A DNA stretch of 64,000 nt from contig NZ_JACWMS010000002.1 in the NCBI RefSeq assembly GCF_014673215.1, positions 62,001-126,000 on the forward strand, given 5' to 3'. The position numbers and the translations under genes are program-made. The stretch comes from Gordonia hankookensis. GTDB taxonomy: Bacteria; Actinomycetota; Actinomycetes; Mycobacteriales; Mycobacteriaceae. Below are positions 17,120-24,508 of the stretch, piece by piece. The notes under the pieces were generated by a model, which was not told where the DNA came from, ran no database searches, and was given only the letters and a program-made list of their open reading frames with translations. Each line of letters opens with the position of its first letter. The first letter of the stretch is position 1.

Positions 17120-18265
17120 TCAGGCCGTCAGCTCGACCAGGGTGGCGTTGGCGGTGCCGCCGCCCTCGCACATGGTCTGGAGTCCGTATCGAATGTCGTT
17201 GTCGCGCATGTGGTGCAGCATTCGGGTCATCAGGATCGCGCCCGAGCCGCCGAGTGGGTGTCCCAGAGCGATCGCCCCGCCGAGCGGGTTCAGCCGTTCG
17301 ACAGGAGCACCGGTCTCGGCGAGCCACGCCAACGGCACGGGCGCGAAGGCCTCGTTGACCTCGAATGTGCCGACGTCACTGAGCGACACACCGGTTTTGG
17401 CGAGGACCTTCTCGGTGGCCGGGATGGGGCCGGTCAGCATCAACACCGGGTCCGAGCCGGCCACCGCCCCACCTCGGTAGTGCGCGAGCGGAGTGAGGCC
17501 GAGATCGCGCGCACGTTCGGGTGTGGTGATCAACAGAGCCGCGGCGCCGTCGGAGATCTGAGACGAGTTGCCCGCGTGGATCACCCCGTCGTCGCGAAAC
17601 GCCGGCCGGAGACCGGCGAGCTTCTCGACGGTGGAACCGCGCCGAACCCCTTCGTCGACCGACACCGTTCCGGCACCCGTCGCGACCGGGACGATCTGCT
17701 CGACGAACGCACCTCGATCGATGGCCGCGGCCGCCAGTTCATGTGACCGGACCGCGTACTCGTCGAGGACTGTACGGGACAGACCCCACTTCTCGGCGAT
17801 CAGCTCGGCCGAGATCCCCTGGTTGAAGGTGAAATCGTCATAACGGGTCAAGACCCTGGGGCCATACGGCATCCCGGTGGAGCGCGCAGAACCGAGCGGC
17901 ACCCGACTCATCACCTCCACACCGCCCGCGACGACGACGTCCTGCTGGCCCGACATCACGGCCTGGGCGGCGAAGTCCAGCGCCTGCTGGCTGGAACCGC
18001 ACGCGCGGTTGATGGTGGTACCCGGGATCGACTCGGGCCATCCGGCCGCCAGCACCACGTACCGCCCGATGTTGCTCGACTGGTCGCCCACCTGCGAGAC
18101 ACAGCCCCACACGACGTCGTCGACGATCGTCGGGTCGATGCCCGTACGACGGGCCAACTCCTGCAGCACCACCGCGGAGAGATCAGCGGCGTGCATCTCC
18201 GACAATCCGCCGTTGCGTTTGCCGACCGCGCTGCGCACGGCTTCGACGATGACGACTTCACGCAT
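17120..18265 (-). CDS. Thiolase (acetyl-CoA acyltransferase)
   Basis: A 381-residue thiolase. The nucleophile is the cysteine in NRACGSS; NEAFAP, GGAIALGHPLGGSG (histidine) and CEGGGTANA (second cysteine) complete the active site. It should cleave a 3-ketoacyl-CoA with CoA. ATG 18265 has GGAGAG 5 bases upstream and overlaps the crotonase stop; GTG 18271 would add two residues. It is part of the operon 22295-14380. Confidence 0.93.
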   Translation of the reverse strand: MREVVIVEAVRSAVGKRNGGLSEMHAADLSAVVLQELARRTGIDPTIVDDVVWGCVSQVGDQSSNIGRYVVLAAGWPESIPGTTINRACGSSQQALDFAAQAVMSGQQDVVVAGGVEVMSRVPLGSARSTGMPYGPRVLTRYDDFTFNQGISAELIAEKWGLSRTVLDEYAVRSHELAAAAIDRGAFVEQIVPVATGAGTVSVDEGVRRGSTVEKLAGLRPAFRDDGVIHAGNSSQISDGAAALLITTPERARDLGLTPLAHYRGGAVAGSDPVLMLTGPIPATEKVLAKTGVSLSDVGTFEVNEAFAPVPLAWLAETGAPVERLNPLGGAIALGHPLGGSGAILMTRMLHHMRDNDIRYGLQTMCEGGGTANATLVELTA

Positions 18266-19103
18266 GTCCACTCTCTCCGATCTCGTTTCCCGGCACGCTC
18301 CCCGGCGGAGGTACTGCCCACCGCCCGGTGAACGCCGGCTGCTTCTTCTGTGCGAACGCGGCGTACGCCGTGCCCGCGTCCGAGGTCCCGAAATTGATCA
18401 CCTGCGCGCGCGACTCACGGGCCAGTGCTTCGTGCAGCGAACCGTCGGCCCCTTCGTTCAGCAGGGATTTGATCTGGGCAAGCGCCACCGGCGGACCTGC
18501 GGCCAGTTGCTGCGCGATCGTCTCGACAAAACCGTCGATCTCGTCGGCATCGACCACCCAGGTCACCAACCCCAGCGCGTGCGCCTGCACCGCATCGATC
18601 ATCTCCGCCAGCAGCGCAAGACGTTTCGCCTGCTGCAGCCCGACGAGACGTGGGAGGTGCCACGATCCACCGAGGTCCATGGACAGGCCCCGACGAGCGA
18701 AGATCTGCGAGAAGCGGGCATCGGGGCTGGCGACCACCAGGTCACAGCCGAGGGCCAGATTCCACCCGGCACCGACCGCGACACCGTCCACCTTGGCAAT
18801 CGTCGGGATCGGCAGGTCATGCACCGCCATCGCGACATCGGCCAGGATGCGCATCTTGTCCACGGGATGGCGCGGATCGGGTTTCGAGATGTCGGCGCCC
18901 GAACAGAACGAGCCACCGGCGCCGGTCAGGACCAGGGCCCGAGGACCCTCCGCACGTGCGGTGTCCTCCAGCACATCTCGGAGTGCGCACCACGCGGTCC
19001 AGTCGAGGGCGTTCTTGCGACCGGGCCGGTTCAGCGTCACGGTGCGGACGCCCGACGCGTCGTCGGTGACCACCACCCCCGTATCCGCGTCGTGGGTGCT
19101 CAT
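18258..19103 (-). CDS. Crotonase-family protein without the hydratase glutamates (isomerase/hydratase)
   Basis: A 281-residue crotonase-fold protein. The oxyanion-hole segments FCSGADI and DGVAVGAGWNLALGCD are intact. The first catalytic glutamate of hydratases is replaced (W-N-L-A in place of x-E-L-A), and the second region reads ARRGLSMDLGGSW, with aspartate rather than the PE motif. The aspartate pattern resembles enoyl-CoA isomerases such as PaaG, so double-bond isomerisation or a special hydration is more likely than standard hydration. It is overlapped by the genes on both sides (ATGA with the CoA transferase). Confidence 0.83.
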   Translation of the reverse strand: MSTHDADTGVVVTDDASGVRTVTLNRPGRKNALDWTAWCALRDVLEDTARAEGPRALVLTGAGGSFCSGADISKPDPRHPVDKMRILADVAMAVHDLPIPTIAKVDGVAVGAGWNLALGCDLVVASPDARFSQIFARRGLSMDLGGSWHLPRLVGLQQAKRLALLAEMIDAVQAHALGLVTWVVDADEIDGFVETIAQQLAAGPPVALAQIKSLLNEGADGSLHEALARESRAQVINFGTSDAGTAYAAFAQKKQPAFTGRWAVPPPGSVPGNEIGESGHA

Positions 19104-20353
19104 CGGTCGAACGCCGGACCGACTGCCCCCTGGGTGCGCAACTCGGCGATGTCGTCGGCGCCGAGTCCGAGGCCGGCCAGCACGCTGTCGGTGTGCTCCC
19201 CCAGTCCGGGGATCGGACCCATGACGGGGTCGAAACCGGCGATCACCGGCGGTGGCAGGATCGCCGGTATCGGCCCGTTCGGGGTGTCGACCTCCCGCCA
19301 CCGGTCACGCTCGGCGAGATGCGGGTGCGCGATGACATCGCTCGGAAGGTTGAAGCGTGCATTGCCGATACCCGCCGCGTCAGCGGCCTTCTGGATGTCG
19401 AGGAGATCGTGCTTCGAGCACCAGTCGCCGATGGCCGCGTCGAGGATGTCGCGATGGTCGACCCGTCCGGCATTCGTGGTGAATCGGGGGTCGGCCGCAA
19501 GATCGCCGCGCTGCAGGATCTCTGTCGCGAGTCGTTGCCATTCACGATCATTCGTGGTTCCGAGTACGACTTTCTGCGCATCGGCCGTGGGGTAAGCGCC
19601 ATACGGGGCGACCGCAGGCGAACCCATACCGCGCGGCTGCTGGTCGATCCCGGTGTGCCGGGTGTAGTTGAGCGCGTAGCCCATCAGCTCGGCCATCGTG
19701 TCGAACAGGCTCACCGCCACGGCACCCCCGCGTCGGGGCCGTTGCGTGTCGCGTCCCTGTCCCACCATCAGCGACAGGATGGAGATGGCCGAATAGAGCC
19801 CGGAACAGACGTCGGCCATCGGCGGCCCCGGCTTGGCAGGCGCGTCAGGGTATCCGGTGATCGCGCACGCACCCGACTCTGCCTGGGCGAGAAGGTCGTA
19901 GGCACGCTTGTGCGACAGCGGACCGCCCGGTCCGTACCCGTCGATCTCCACCACGATCAGCTCGGGATGACGGTCCGCGAGATCATCTGGGCCGATGCCC
20001 ATCTTCGTCGTGGAACCGGGTGCCAGATTGGACACCAGGACGTCGGCGTCACCGAGCAGCCGGTGCAGCACGGCCATCCCGCCGGCCGACTTGAGATCGA
20101 TGGTGATGGACTCCTTGCCGCGGTTCACCCAGACGAAGTGGGCGGCCATGCCGTTCACGACGTCGTCGTAATGGCGTGCGAAATCCCCACCGTTGGGGTT
20201 CTCGACCTTGATCACCCGGGCACCCAGATCGGCGAGGGTCCGCGTACACATCGGCGCGGACACCGCCTGCTCGAGAGCGACGACGGTGATACCGGCGAGC
20301 GGCCCGTCCGATGGCGTTGCGGCGGTGTCGAATGCCTCGACCGACGTCGACAT
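19100..20353 (-). CDS. Family III CoA transferase (CaiB/BaiF)
   Basis: A protein of about 417 residues. It opens with LAGITVVALEQAVSAPMCTRTLADLGARVIKVE, the family's nucleotide-like fold, and has the catalytic aspartate in PPMADVCSG. CaiB/BaiF enzymes move CoA between acids or racemise 2-methylacyl-CoA; with a ligase in the same operon, CoA recycling or alpha-methylacyl-CoA racemisation are both possible. Its start overlaps the SDR stop as TGATG. A second member is at 51664. Confidence 0.9.
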   Translation of the reverse strand: MSTSVEAFDTAATPSDGPLAGITVVALEQAVSAPMCTRTLADLGARVIKVENPNGGDFARHYDDVVNGMAAHFVWVNRGKESITIDLKSAGGMAVLHRLLGDADVLVSNLAPGSTTKMGIGPDDLADRHPELIVVEIDGYGPGGPLSHKRAYDLLAQAESGACAITGYPDAPAKPGPPMADVCSGLYSAISILSLMVGQGRDTQRPRRGGAVAVSLFDTMAELMGYALNYTRHTGIDQQPRGMGSPAVAPYGAYPTADAQKVVLGTTNDREWQRLATEILQRGDLAADPRFTTNAGRVDHRDILDAAIGDWCSKHDLLDIQKAADAAGIGNARFNLPSDVIAHPHLAERDRWREVDTPNGPIPAILPPPVIAGFDPVMGPIPGLGEHTDSVLAGLGLGADDIAELRTQGAVGPAFDR

Positions 20354-21117
20354 CACATCACCATGCCACCGTCGACCGGCAGCACCTGTCCGGTTATGAA
20401 CGACGCCGCATCAGACGCGAGGAAGACGAATGCGCCTGCGACCTCGGACGGTTCGGCCCAGCGCCGCAACGGAATCCGGTTGAGCATGGTCGGCGCGAAA
20501 CGCTCGTCGGTGCGAATGGTCTCGGTCATCGGCGTCGCAGCCAGCGGCGCCAGGGCGTTGACCAGGATCTGCTTGCGCGCCAGCTCGCGGGCGAGCGATT
20601 TGGTGAGTCCGATGATCCCGGCTTTGGCCGCAGAGTAGTTCACCTGCCCGAGTGTTCCGGTGATCCCCGCCGACGACGTCACGTTGATGATGCGGCCGGT
20701 GCCGTCGGTCGCCAGGTGGGGCAACGCCGCCTGTGCACAGTTGAACGCGCCCATCAGATGGATGTCGAGCATCCGCCGGATGCTGTCCCCGGTGGTGTCG
20801 GCGAACATGGCAGGTGCCGTCACCCCGGCATTGTTGACCACGATGTGGACGTGCCCATCCCCCAGTGCGGCCGCACGACTCATCACGCCGTCAGCGGCGT
20901 CGCGGTCGCTGACGTCGAGTGCCATGCTGTCGGCCTTGCCGCCCGAGAGCGAGATCTTCTCGGCGACCTCGGCCGCGGCCGATTCGTTCACATCGGTCAC
21001 CATGACCGCCGCTCCCGCGGTGGCCAGTGCCGCGGCCACCGCCGAACCGATGCCACCGGCGGCACCGGTGACGACGGCTGCGCGGCCCGTCAGGTCGAAC
21101 ATCGTGTTGTGGCCCAT
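20353..21117 (-). CDS. Short-chain dehydrogenase, probable 3-hydroxyacyl-CoA or alcohol dehydrogenase
   Basis: A 254-residue classical SDR: TGAAGGIGSAVA, D at the tip of beta-2 (TDVNES, NAD-type), NNAGVT, serine in NVTSSAG, Y-S-A-A-K, and a C-terminal G-Q-V-L-P-V-D-G-G. All catalytic residues are present. FabG-like sequence and the operon (ACAD, crotonase, thiolase) suggest oxidation of a 3-hydroxyacyl-CoA. TGATG overlaps with both neighbours indicate translational coupling. Confidence 0.88.
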   Translation of the reverse strand: MGHNTMFDLTGRAAVVTGAAGGIGSAVAAALATAGAAVMVTDVNESAAAEVAEKISLSGGKADSMALDVSDRDAADGVMSRAAALGDGHVHIVVNNAGVTAPAMFADTTGDSIRRMLDIHLMGAFNCAQAALPHLATDGTGRIINVTSSAGITGTLGQVNYSAAKAGIIGLTKSLARELARKQILVNALAPLAATPMTETIRTDERFAPTMLNRIPLRRWAEPSEVAGAFVFLASDAASFITGQVLPVDGGMVM

Positions 21118-22295
21118 CAGTAACTCCTCGGCATGCCCAATGTGTGCGATCCCAGATAGTTGAGGATCATTTCCTGACTGATCGGAGCGATCCGCATGAC
21201 ACGCGCCTCGCGGAAGTAGCGTGCCACGTTGTACTCCTCCGAGTACCCCATGCCGCCGTGGGTCTGAAGAGCACGGTCGGCGGCGGTGAAACCTGCTTCC
21301 GCACAGAGGTACTTGGCGGTGTTGGCTTCGCGGCCACAGGGTTTCCCGTTGTCGTAGAGCCAGGTGGCCTTGCGTAACACCAGTTCTGCCGCATCGAGGT
21401 GTGCGAGGGAGTCGGCCAGCGGGAACTGGATGCCCTGATTCATCCCGATCGGACGGTCGAACACCTCACGTTGCTTCGCGTAGGTCACGGCCCGGTCGAG
21501 TGCGACGCGGCCGATGCCGAGCGCCTCCGCTGCGATGAGCATGCGTTCCGGGTTGAGTCCGTCGAGGAGGTACTTGAAGCCCTTGCCCTCTTCTCCGACG
21601 CGATCCTCCTCCGGCACGTACAGGTCGTCGATGAACAGCTCGTTGGAGGTGACCGCATTGCGGCCCATCTTCTTGATGGGCCTGATGTCGACGTGTTCCC
21701 GATCCAGATCGGTGAGGAACAGCGTCATCCCGTCGGTCTTCTTCTCGACCTGGTCATACGGCGTCGTGCGGGTGAGCAGGAGGATCTTCTCGGCCTCCAT
21801 CGCCTTCGAGATCCACACCTTGCGTCCGTTGATCACGTAGCCGTCACCCGTGCGCCGCGCTGCCGTGGTGATGCGCGACGTGTCGAGGCCCGCACCCGGT
21901 TCGGTCACGCCGAAACACACATGCAGGTCGCCGTTCACCACGCGCGGCAACGTCCGCTGTTTGAGTTCTTCGGATCCGTGGACGACAACCGGTTGCATAC
22001 CGAAGATCGAGAGATGGATCGCAGTCGCCGCGTTCATCGCGCCGCCCGACCGCGAGACCTGTTCGAGGAGGATGGAGGCCTCCGTGATCCCCAGGCCGTG
22101 CCCGCCGTACTCCTCCGGGATGGTCATGCCGAGCCAGCCGCCGTCGGCGATGGCCTGATAGAACTCGGTCGGGAACTCGTGTGCGAGATCCTTCTCCATC
22201 CAGTACTGGTCGTCGAAGCGACCTGCCAACTCGGCAACCGACTTCCGGATCAGCTCTTGATCCTCGGTCAGATCGAAACTCATCCCTGCCGACAT
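21117..22295 (-). CDS. Acyl-CoA dehydrogenase, first gene of the beta-oxidation operon
   Basis: A 392-residue ACAD. VTEPGAGLDTS and RKVWISKA are the flavin/substrate segments. LNPERMLIAAE places the glutamate in the isovaleryl/long-chain position, and QTHGGMGYSEEY is the usual C-terminal motif. ATG 22295 has an ideal GGAGG site 7 bases upstream; a longer frame lacks one. It leads the minus-strand operon of seven genes. The promoter region 22296-22380 contains the 16-base inverted repeat GCGGACA-CA-TGTCCGC at 22320-22335, a possible operator, but no copy of the GAGAAT palindrome. Confidence 0.92.
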   Translation of the reverse strand: MSAGMSFDLTEDQELIRKSVAELAGRFDDQYWMEKDLAHEFPTEFYQAIADGGWLGMTIPEEYGGHGLGITEASILLEQVSRSGGAMNAATAIHLSIFGMQPVVVHGSEELKQRTLPRVVNGDLHVCFGVTEPGAGLDTSRITTAARRTGDGYVINGRKVWISKAMEAEKILLLTRTTPYDQVEKKTDGMTLFLTDLDREHVDIRPIKKMGRNAVTSNELFIDDLYVPEEDRVGEEGKGFKYLLDGLNPERMLIAAEALGIGRVALDRAVTYAKQREVFDRPIGMNQGIQFPLADSLAHLDAAELVLRKATWLYDNGKPCGREANTAKYLCAEAGFTAADRALQTHGGMGYSEEYNVARYFREARVMRIAPISQEMILNYLGSHTLGMPRSY

Positions 22296-22333
22296 GCAGG
22301 AACCTCCTCTCACGAAGTGGCGGACACATGTCC

Positions 22334-22367
22334 GCACCGGCTCATGCCCAGTGGCGCGAGCCGGTGC
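22334..22367. terminator. Terminator hairpin at the end of the transporter operon
   Basis: A 10-bp perfect stem GCACCGGCTC / GAGCCGGTGC (22334-22343 and 22358-22367), loop 14. It follows the stop of the small zinc-ribbon-like gene at 22380 (minus strand) and separates the transporter operon from the beta-oxidation operon. Confidence 0.6.
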
Positions 22368-22379
22368 GACATCGGTCCG

Positions 22380-22697
22380 TCAGTCTGATGCGGGCAGCGA
22401 TTTCGCCGCTTTGAGGCTCATCGCCTCGCCGTTGCACTCCAACGATCCCGATCCGGAAGACGTACACAGGAGCTCGACCGTCTCGTCGCCGGTGACGTAC
22501 CGCTTGCCGATCAGCGTCGCGGGCTGCGATCCGTCGGGTGCCGGCGATGTCACGGTCTTCGCAGCCTGCAGAACAGTTCCACCGCAGGTGATCTCCGGAT
22601 TCACCTCGGATGTCGCGGCGACCACGACCACCTTGGTGGAACACGTCGAGCAGGCCAGTTGTTCACCCGCGCGCAATGGCAGCACTTCCGTGGTCAT
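22380..22697 (-). CDS. Small cysteine-rich protein of unknown function (zinc-ribbon-like)
   Basis: A 105-residue protein. The N-terminal third has a C-S-T-C pair (about residues 16-19) and further down ITCGG, together resembling a small metal-binding knuckle; two more cysteines (LLCTSSG, LECNG) occur in the C-terminal half. There is no signal peptide. Function is unknown. It is the last gene of the importer operon, and its start lies 35 bases inside the end of the membrane-protein gene. Similar small C-x-x-C proteins are common in actinobacterial catabolic clusters. Confidence 0.7.
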   Translation of the reverse strand: MTTEVLPLRAGEQLACSTCSTKVVVVAATSEVNPEITCGGTVLQAAKTVTSPAPDGSQPATLIGKRYVTGDETVELLCTSSGSGSLECNGEAMSLKAAKSLPASD

Positions 22698-23091
22698 CGT
22701 GAATGCCCTCCTTCACCTGTGTCGAATGTGCACCGACCGCCGGGGCACTGCCCGTGACGAGCCGGTCACCGAAACTGTCGAGATCGAATGCCTGCCGCGC
22801 CAGCCAGAACCGCAGGAAGTTCGTCAGGGAGTACCTCAGGAACACTGCCGAGCCCACCACCGCCACCGCGATACCGGTGAGTGCGATCGTCAGCGCATCC
22901 CGCTGCACCAGTGGGTCGGACGTGTTGTGCGACATCAGATAGGCGATCACCCCGAGGGCGATCCCCAGCACCATTCCCACGACCCCGAGCCTGACCCAGA
23001 GCTGGGATCTGGCGGCGGCCGGATCCGGGATCTTCAGCTTGTCGAGTTCTCGCGTGAATCGTTCTGCCCGGTCATCGGATGCAGCGGTCAT
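22663..23091 (-). CDS. Small membrane protein with two transmembrane helices
   Basis: A 142-residue protein. After a charged N-terminus come two hydrophobic segments, about residues 33-53 (VRLGVVGMVLGIALGVIAYL) and 67-87 (ALTIALTGIAVAVVGSAVFL). Both ends should face the same side. I do not recognise the family. The start overlaps the livF stop as ATGA, so it is translated with the ABC importer and may be an accessory membrane component; that is inferred from position only. Confidence 0.7.
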   Translation of the reverse strand: MTAASDDRAERFTRELDKLKIPDPAAARSQLWVRLGVVGMVLGIALGVIAYLMSHNTSDPLVQRDALTIALTGIAVAVVGSAVFLRYSLTNFLRFWLARQAFDLDSFGDRLVTGSAPAVGAHSTQVKEGIHDDHGSAAIARG

Positions 23092-23798
23092 GTGGCGCTC
23101 CCTAAGTAGAGGTTGGCGAGTTCGTTCCTGAGTGATCGGCCGGGTGGCCCGTCGTATTCGACCCGTCCGCGGACGAGGACGGCGGCATGATCGGCCATGT
23201 CCAGGACAGCCGACGCGAATTGCTCGACGACGAGGACCGCGACACCGTCGCGCGCGATCTGCGCGACCTGCTCGTAGAGCTTCTCGACCACCAGAGGAGC
23301 CAGGCCCATGGACAATTCGTCGAGAAGCAGCACAGCTGGGTCCGTCACCAACCCACGCGTCAGGGCGAGCATCTGTTGTTCACCGCCCGACAGGGTGCCG
23401 GCGGTCTGGGAGGCTCGTTCCTTCAGGATCTGAAACCTGGAGAATGCGAGTTCTTCGACCTCCTCTCGCGACTTGCCGGTGAACGTCATCATCCAGAGGT
23501 TCTCGCGGACGGTCAGATTCGGGAATACCCCGCGGCCCTCGGGGATCAGACAGATACCGGCCGACGCGGCATCCCTGGAAGCGATACCGGTCACGTCACG
23601 ACCGCCGTACAGTAACCGTCCCGCATCGGCCGGATGCACTCCCGCTGCCACTTTCTGGGTCGTGGTCTTGCCGGCGCCGTTGGGTCCCAGCAACGCCACC
23701 ACCTGACCGGCACCGACACTGATGTCGACACCGTGCAGGGCCGTGATGCCTCCGTAGCCGGCACGGACGTCGCGGAGTTCGAGTAGCGGTGGAATCAT
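23088..23798 (-). CDS. livF: Branched-chain-amino-acid-type ABC transporter ATP-binding protein (LivF type)
   Basis: A 236-residue ABC ATPase: Walker A GPNGAGKTT, an intact signature LSGGEQQMLA, Walker B VLLLDELSMGLAP, and a switch-region VVEQFAS. The short form and the sequence of the signature are those of LivF. With the LivG-like protein it energises the fused permease. Such HAAT importers often carry aromatic, branched or short carboxylic acids in actinobacteria. The gene overlaps both neighbours as ATGA. Confidence 0.92.
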   Translation of the reverse strand: MIPPLLELRDVRAGYGGITALHGVDISVGAGQVVALLGPNGAGKTTTQKVAAGVHPADAGRLLYGGRDVTGIASRDAASAGICLIPEGRGVFPNLTVRENLWMMTFTGKSREEVEELAFSRFQILKERASQTAGTLSGGEQQMLALTRGLVTDPAVLLLDELSMGLAPLVVEKLYEQVAQIARDGVAVLVVEQFASAVLDMADHAAVLVRGRVEYDGPPGRSLRNELANLYLGSAT

Positions 23799-24508
23799 GC
23801 TGTCCCCAGATACGCGTCGAGTACTGCAGTGTTCTGCCGCACCGTCTCCGGTGGACCTGACATGATGATCGTCCCCAGATCGAGGACGTGGACCTCGTCA
23901 CAGACACCCATGACGAGTTCCATGTCGTGCTCGACCAGCAATACCGCTACGCCGTCCTGCGCGACCGAACGTAAGATCTGTGCGAATCGTTCGGTCTCGT
24001 CGGCGTCCTGTCCGGCCGCCGGCTCGTCCAACAGAATCAGATCCGGTTTCGTGGTGAGAGCCCTGGCCACCTCAACCTGACGGCCGACACCAGTCGGCAG
24101 GGAATCAGCCAGCCGGTCCACATACGCTCCGAGCTGCACCCGTTCGATCACTCCGTCGACCATGTTGGCCGCGTCGCGGCCGCTGTGTCGGAGTTCGGCT
24201 GCGACGAGCAGATTGTCGCGGACGCTCAGCCGACCGAAGAGCTCCAAGCCCTGGAACGTCCGTGCCATTCCACGCTTCGCGCGTTGCGCCGGTCCGAGGC
24301 GAGTGATGTCTTCGCCGTCAAGGAAAACAGAGCCCGAGCTCGGCCGCCGCAACCCCCCGATGACGTCGAACAACGTGCTCTTTCCTGCGCCGTTCGGGCC
24401 GATCAACCCAGTGACGTGTCCACGCTCGGCGGACAGCTCGACGTCGGAAAGCGCGCGGTGCGCGCCGAACGACACGGATACATCGTCAACTCTCAGTAGC
24501 GATGGCAC
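23795..24508 (-). CDS. livG: Branched-chain-amino-acid-type ABC transporter ATP-binding protein (LivG type)
   Basis: An ABC ATPase of about 237 residues: Walker A GPNGAGKST, the LivG-typical RTFQGLELF, Walker B LILLDEPAAGQD, and VEHDMELV. The signature loop reads LPTGVGRQVEVARAL, more degenerate than the usual LSYGQQR of LivG, so its ATPase site is asymmetric with LivF. GTG 24508 is preferred because AGGAGG lies 9 bases upstream; an ATG at 24526 is possible. It begins inside the end of the permease gene. Confidence 0.9.
   Translation of the reverse strand: MPSLLRVDDVSVSFGAHRALSDVELSAERGHVTGLIGPNGAGKSTLFDVIGGLRRPSSGSVFLDGEDITRLGPAQRAKRGMARTFQGLELFGRLSVRDNLLVAAELRHSGRDAANMVDGVIERVQLGAYVDRLADSLPTGVGRQVEVARALTTKPDLILLDEPAAGQDADETERFAQILRSVAQDGVAVLLVEHDMELVMGVCDEVHVLDLGTIIMSGPPETVRQNTAVLDAYLGTA

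Noticed and set aside
15941..17746. A plus-strand open frame of 601 codons
   Set aside because: Antisense to an ACAD and a thiolase, no domain features.
22320..22335. GCGGACA-CA-TGTCCGC as a member of the GAGAAT regulon
   Set aside because: Half-sites are unrelated. It may be an operator for another regulator; it is noted under the ACAD gene at 21117.
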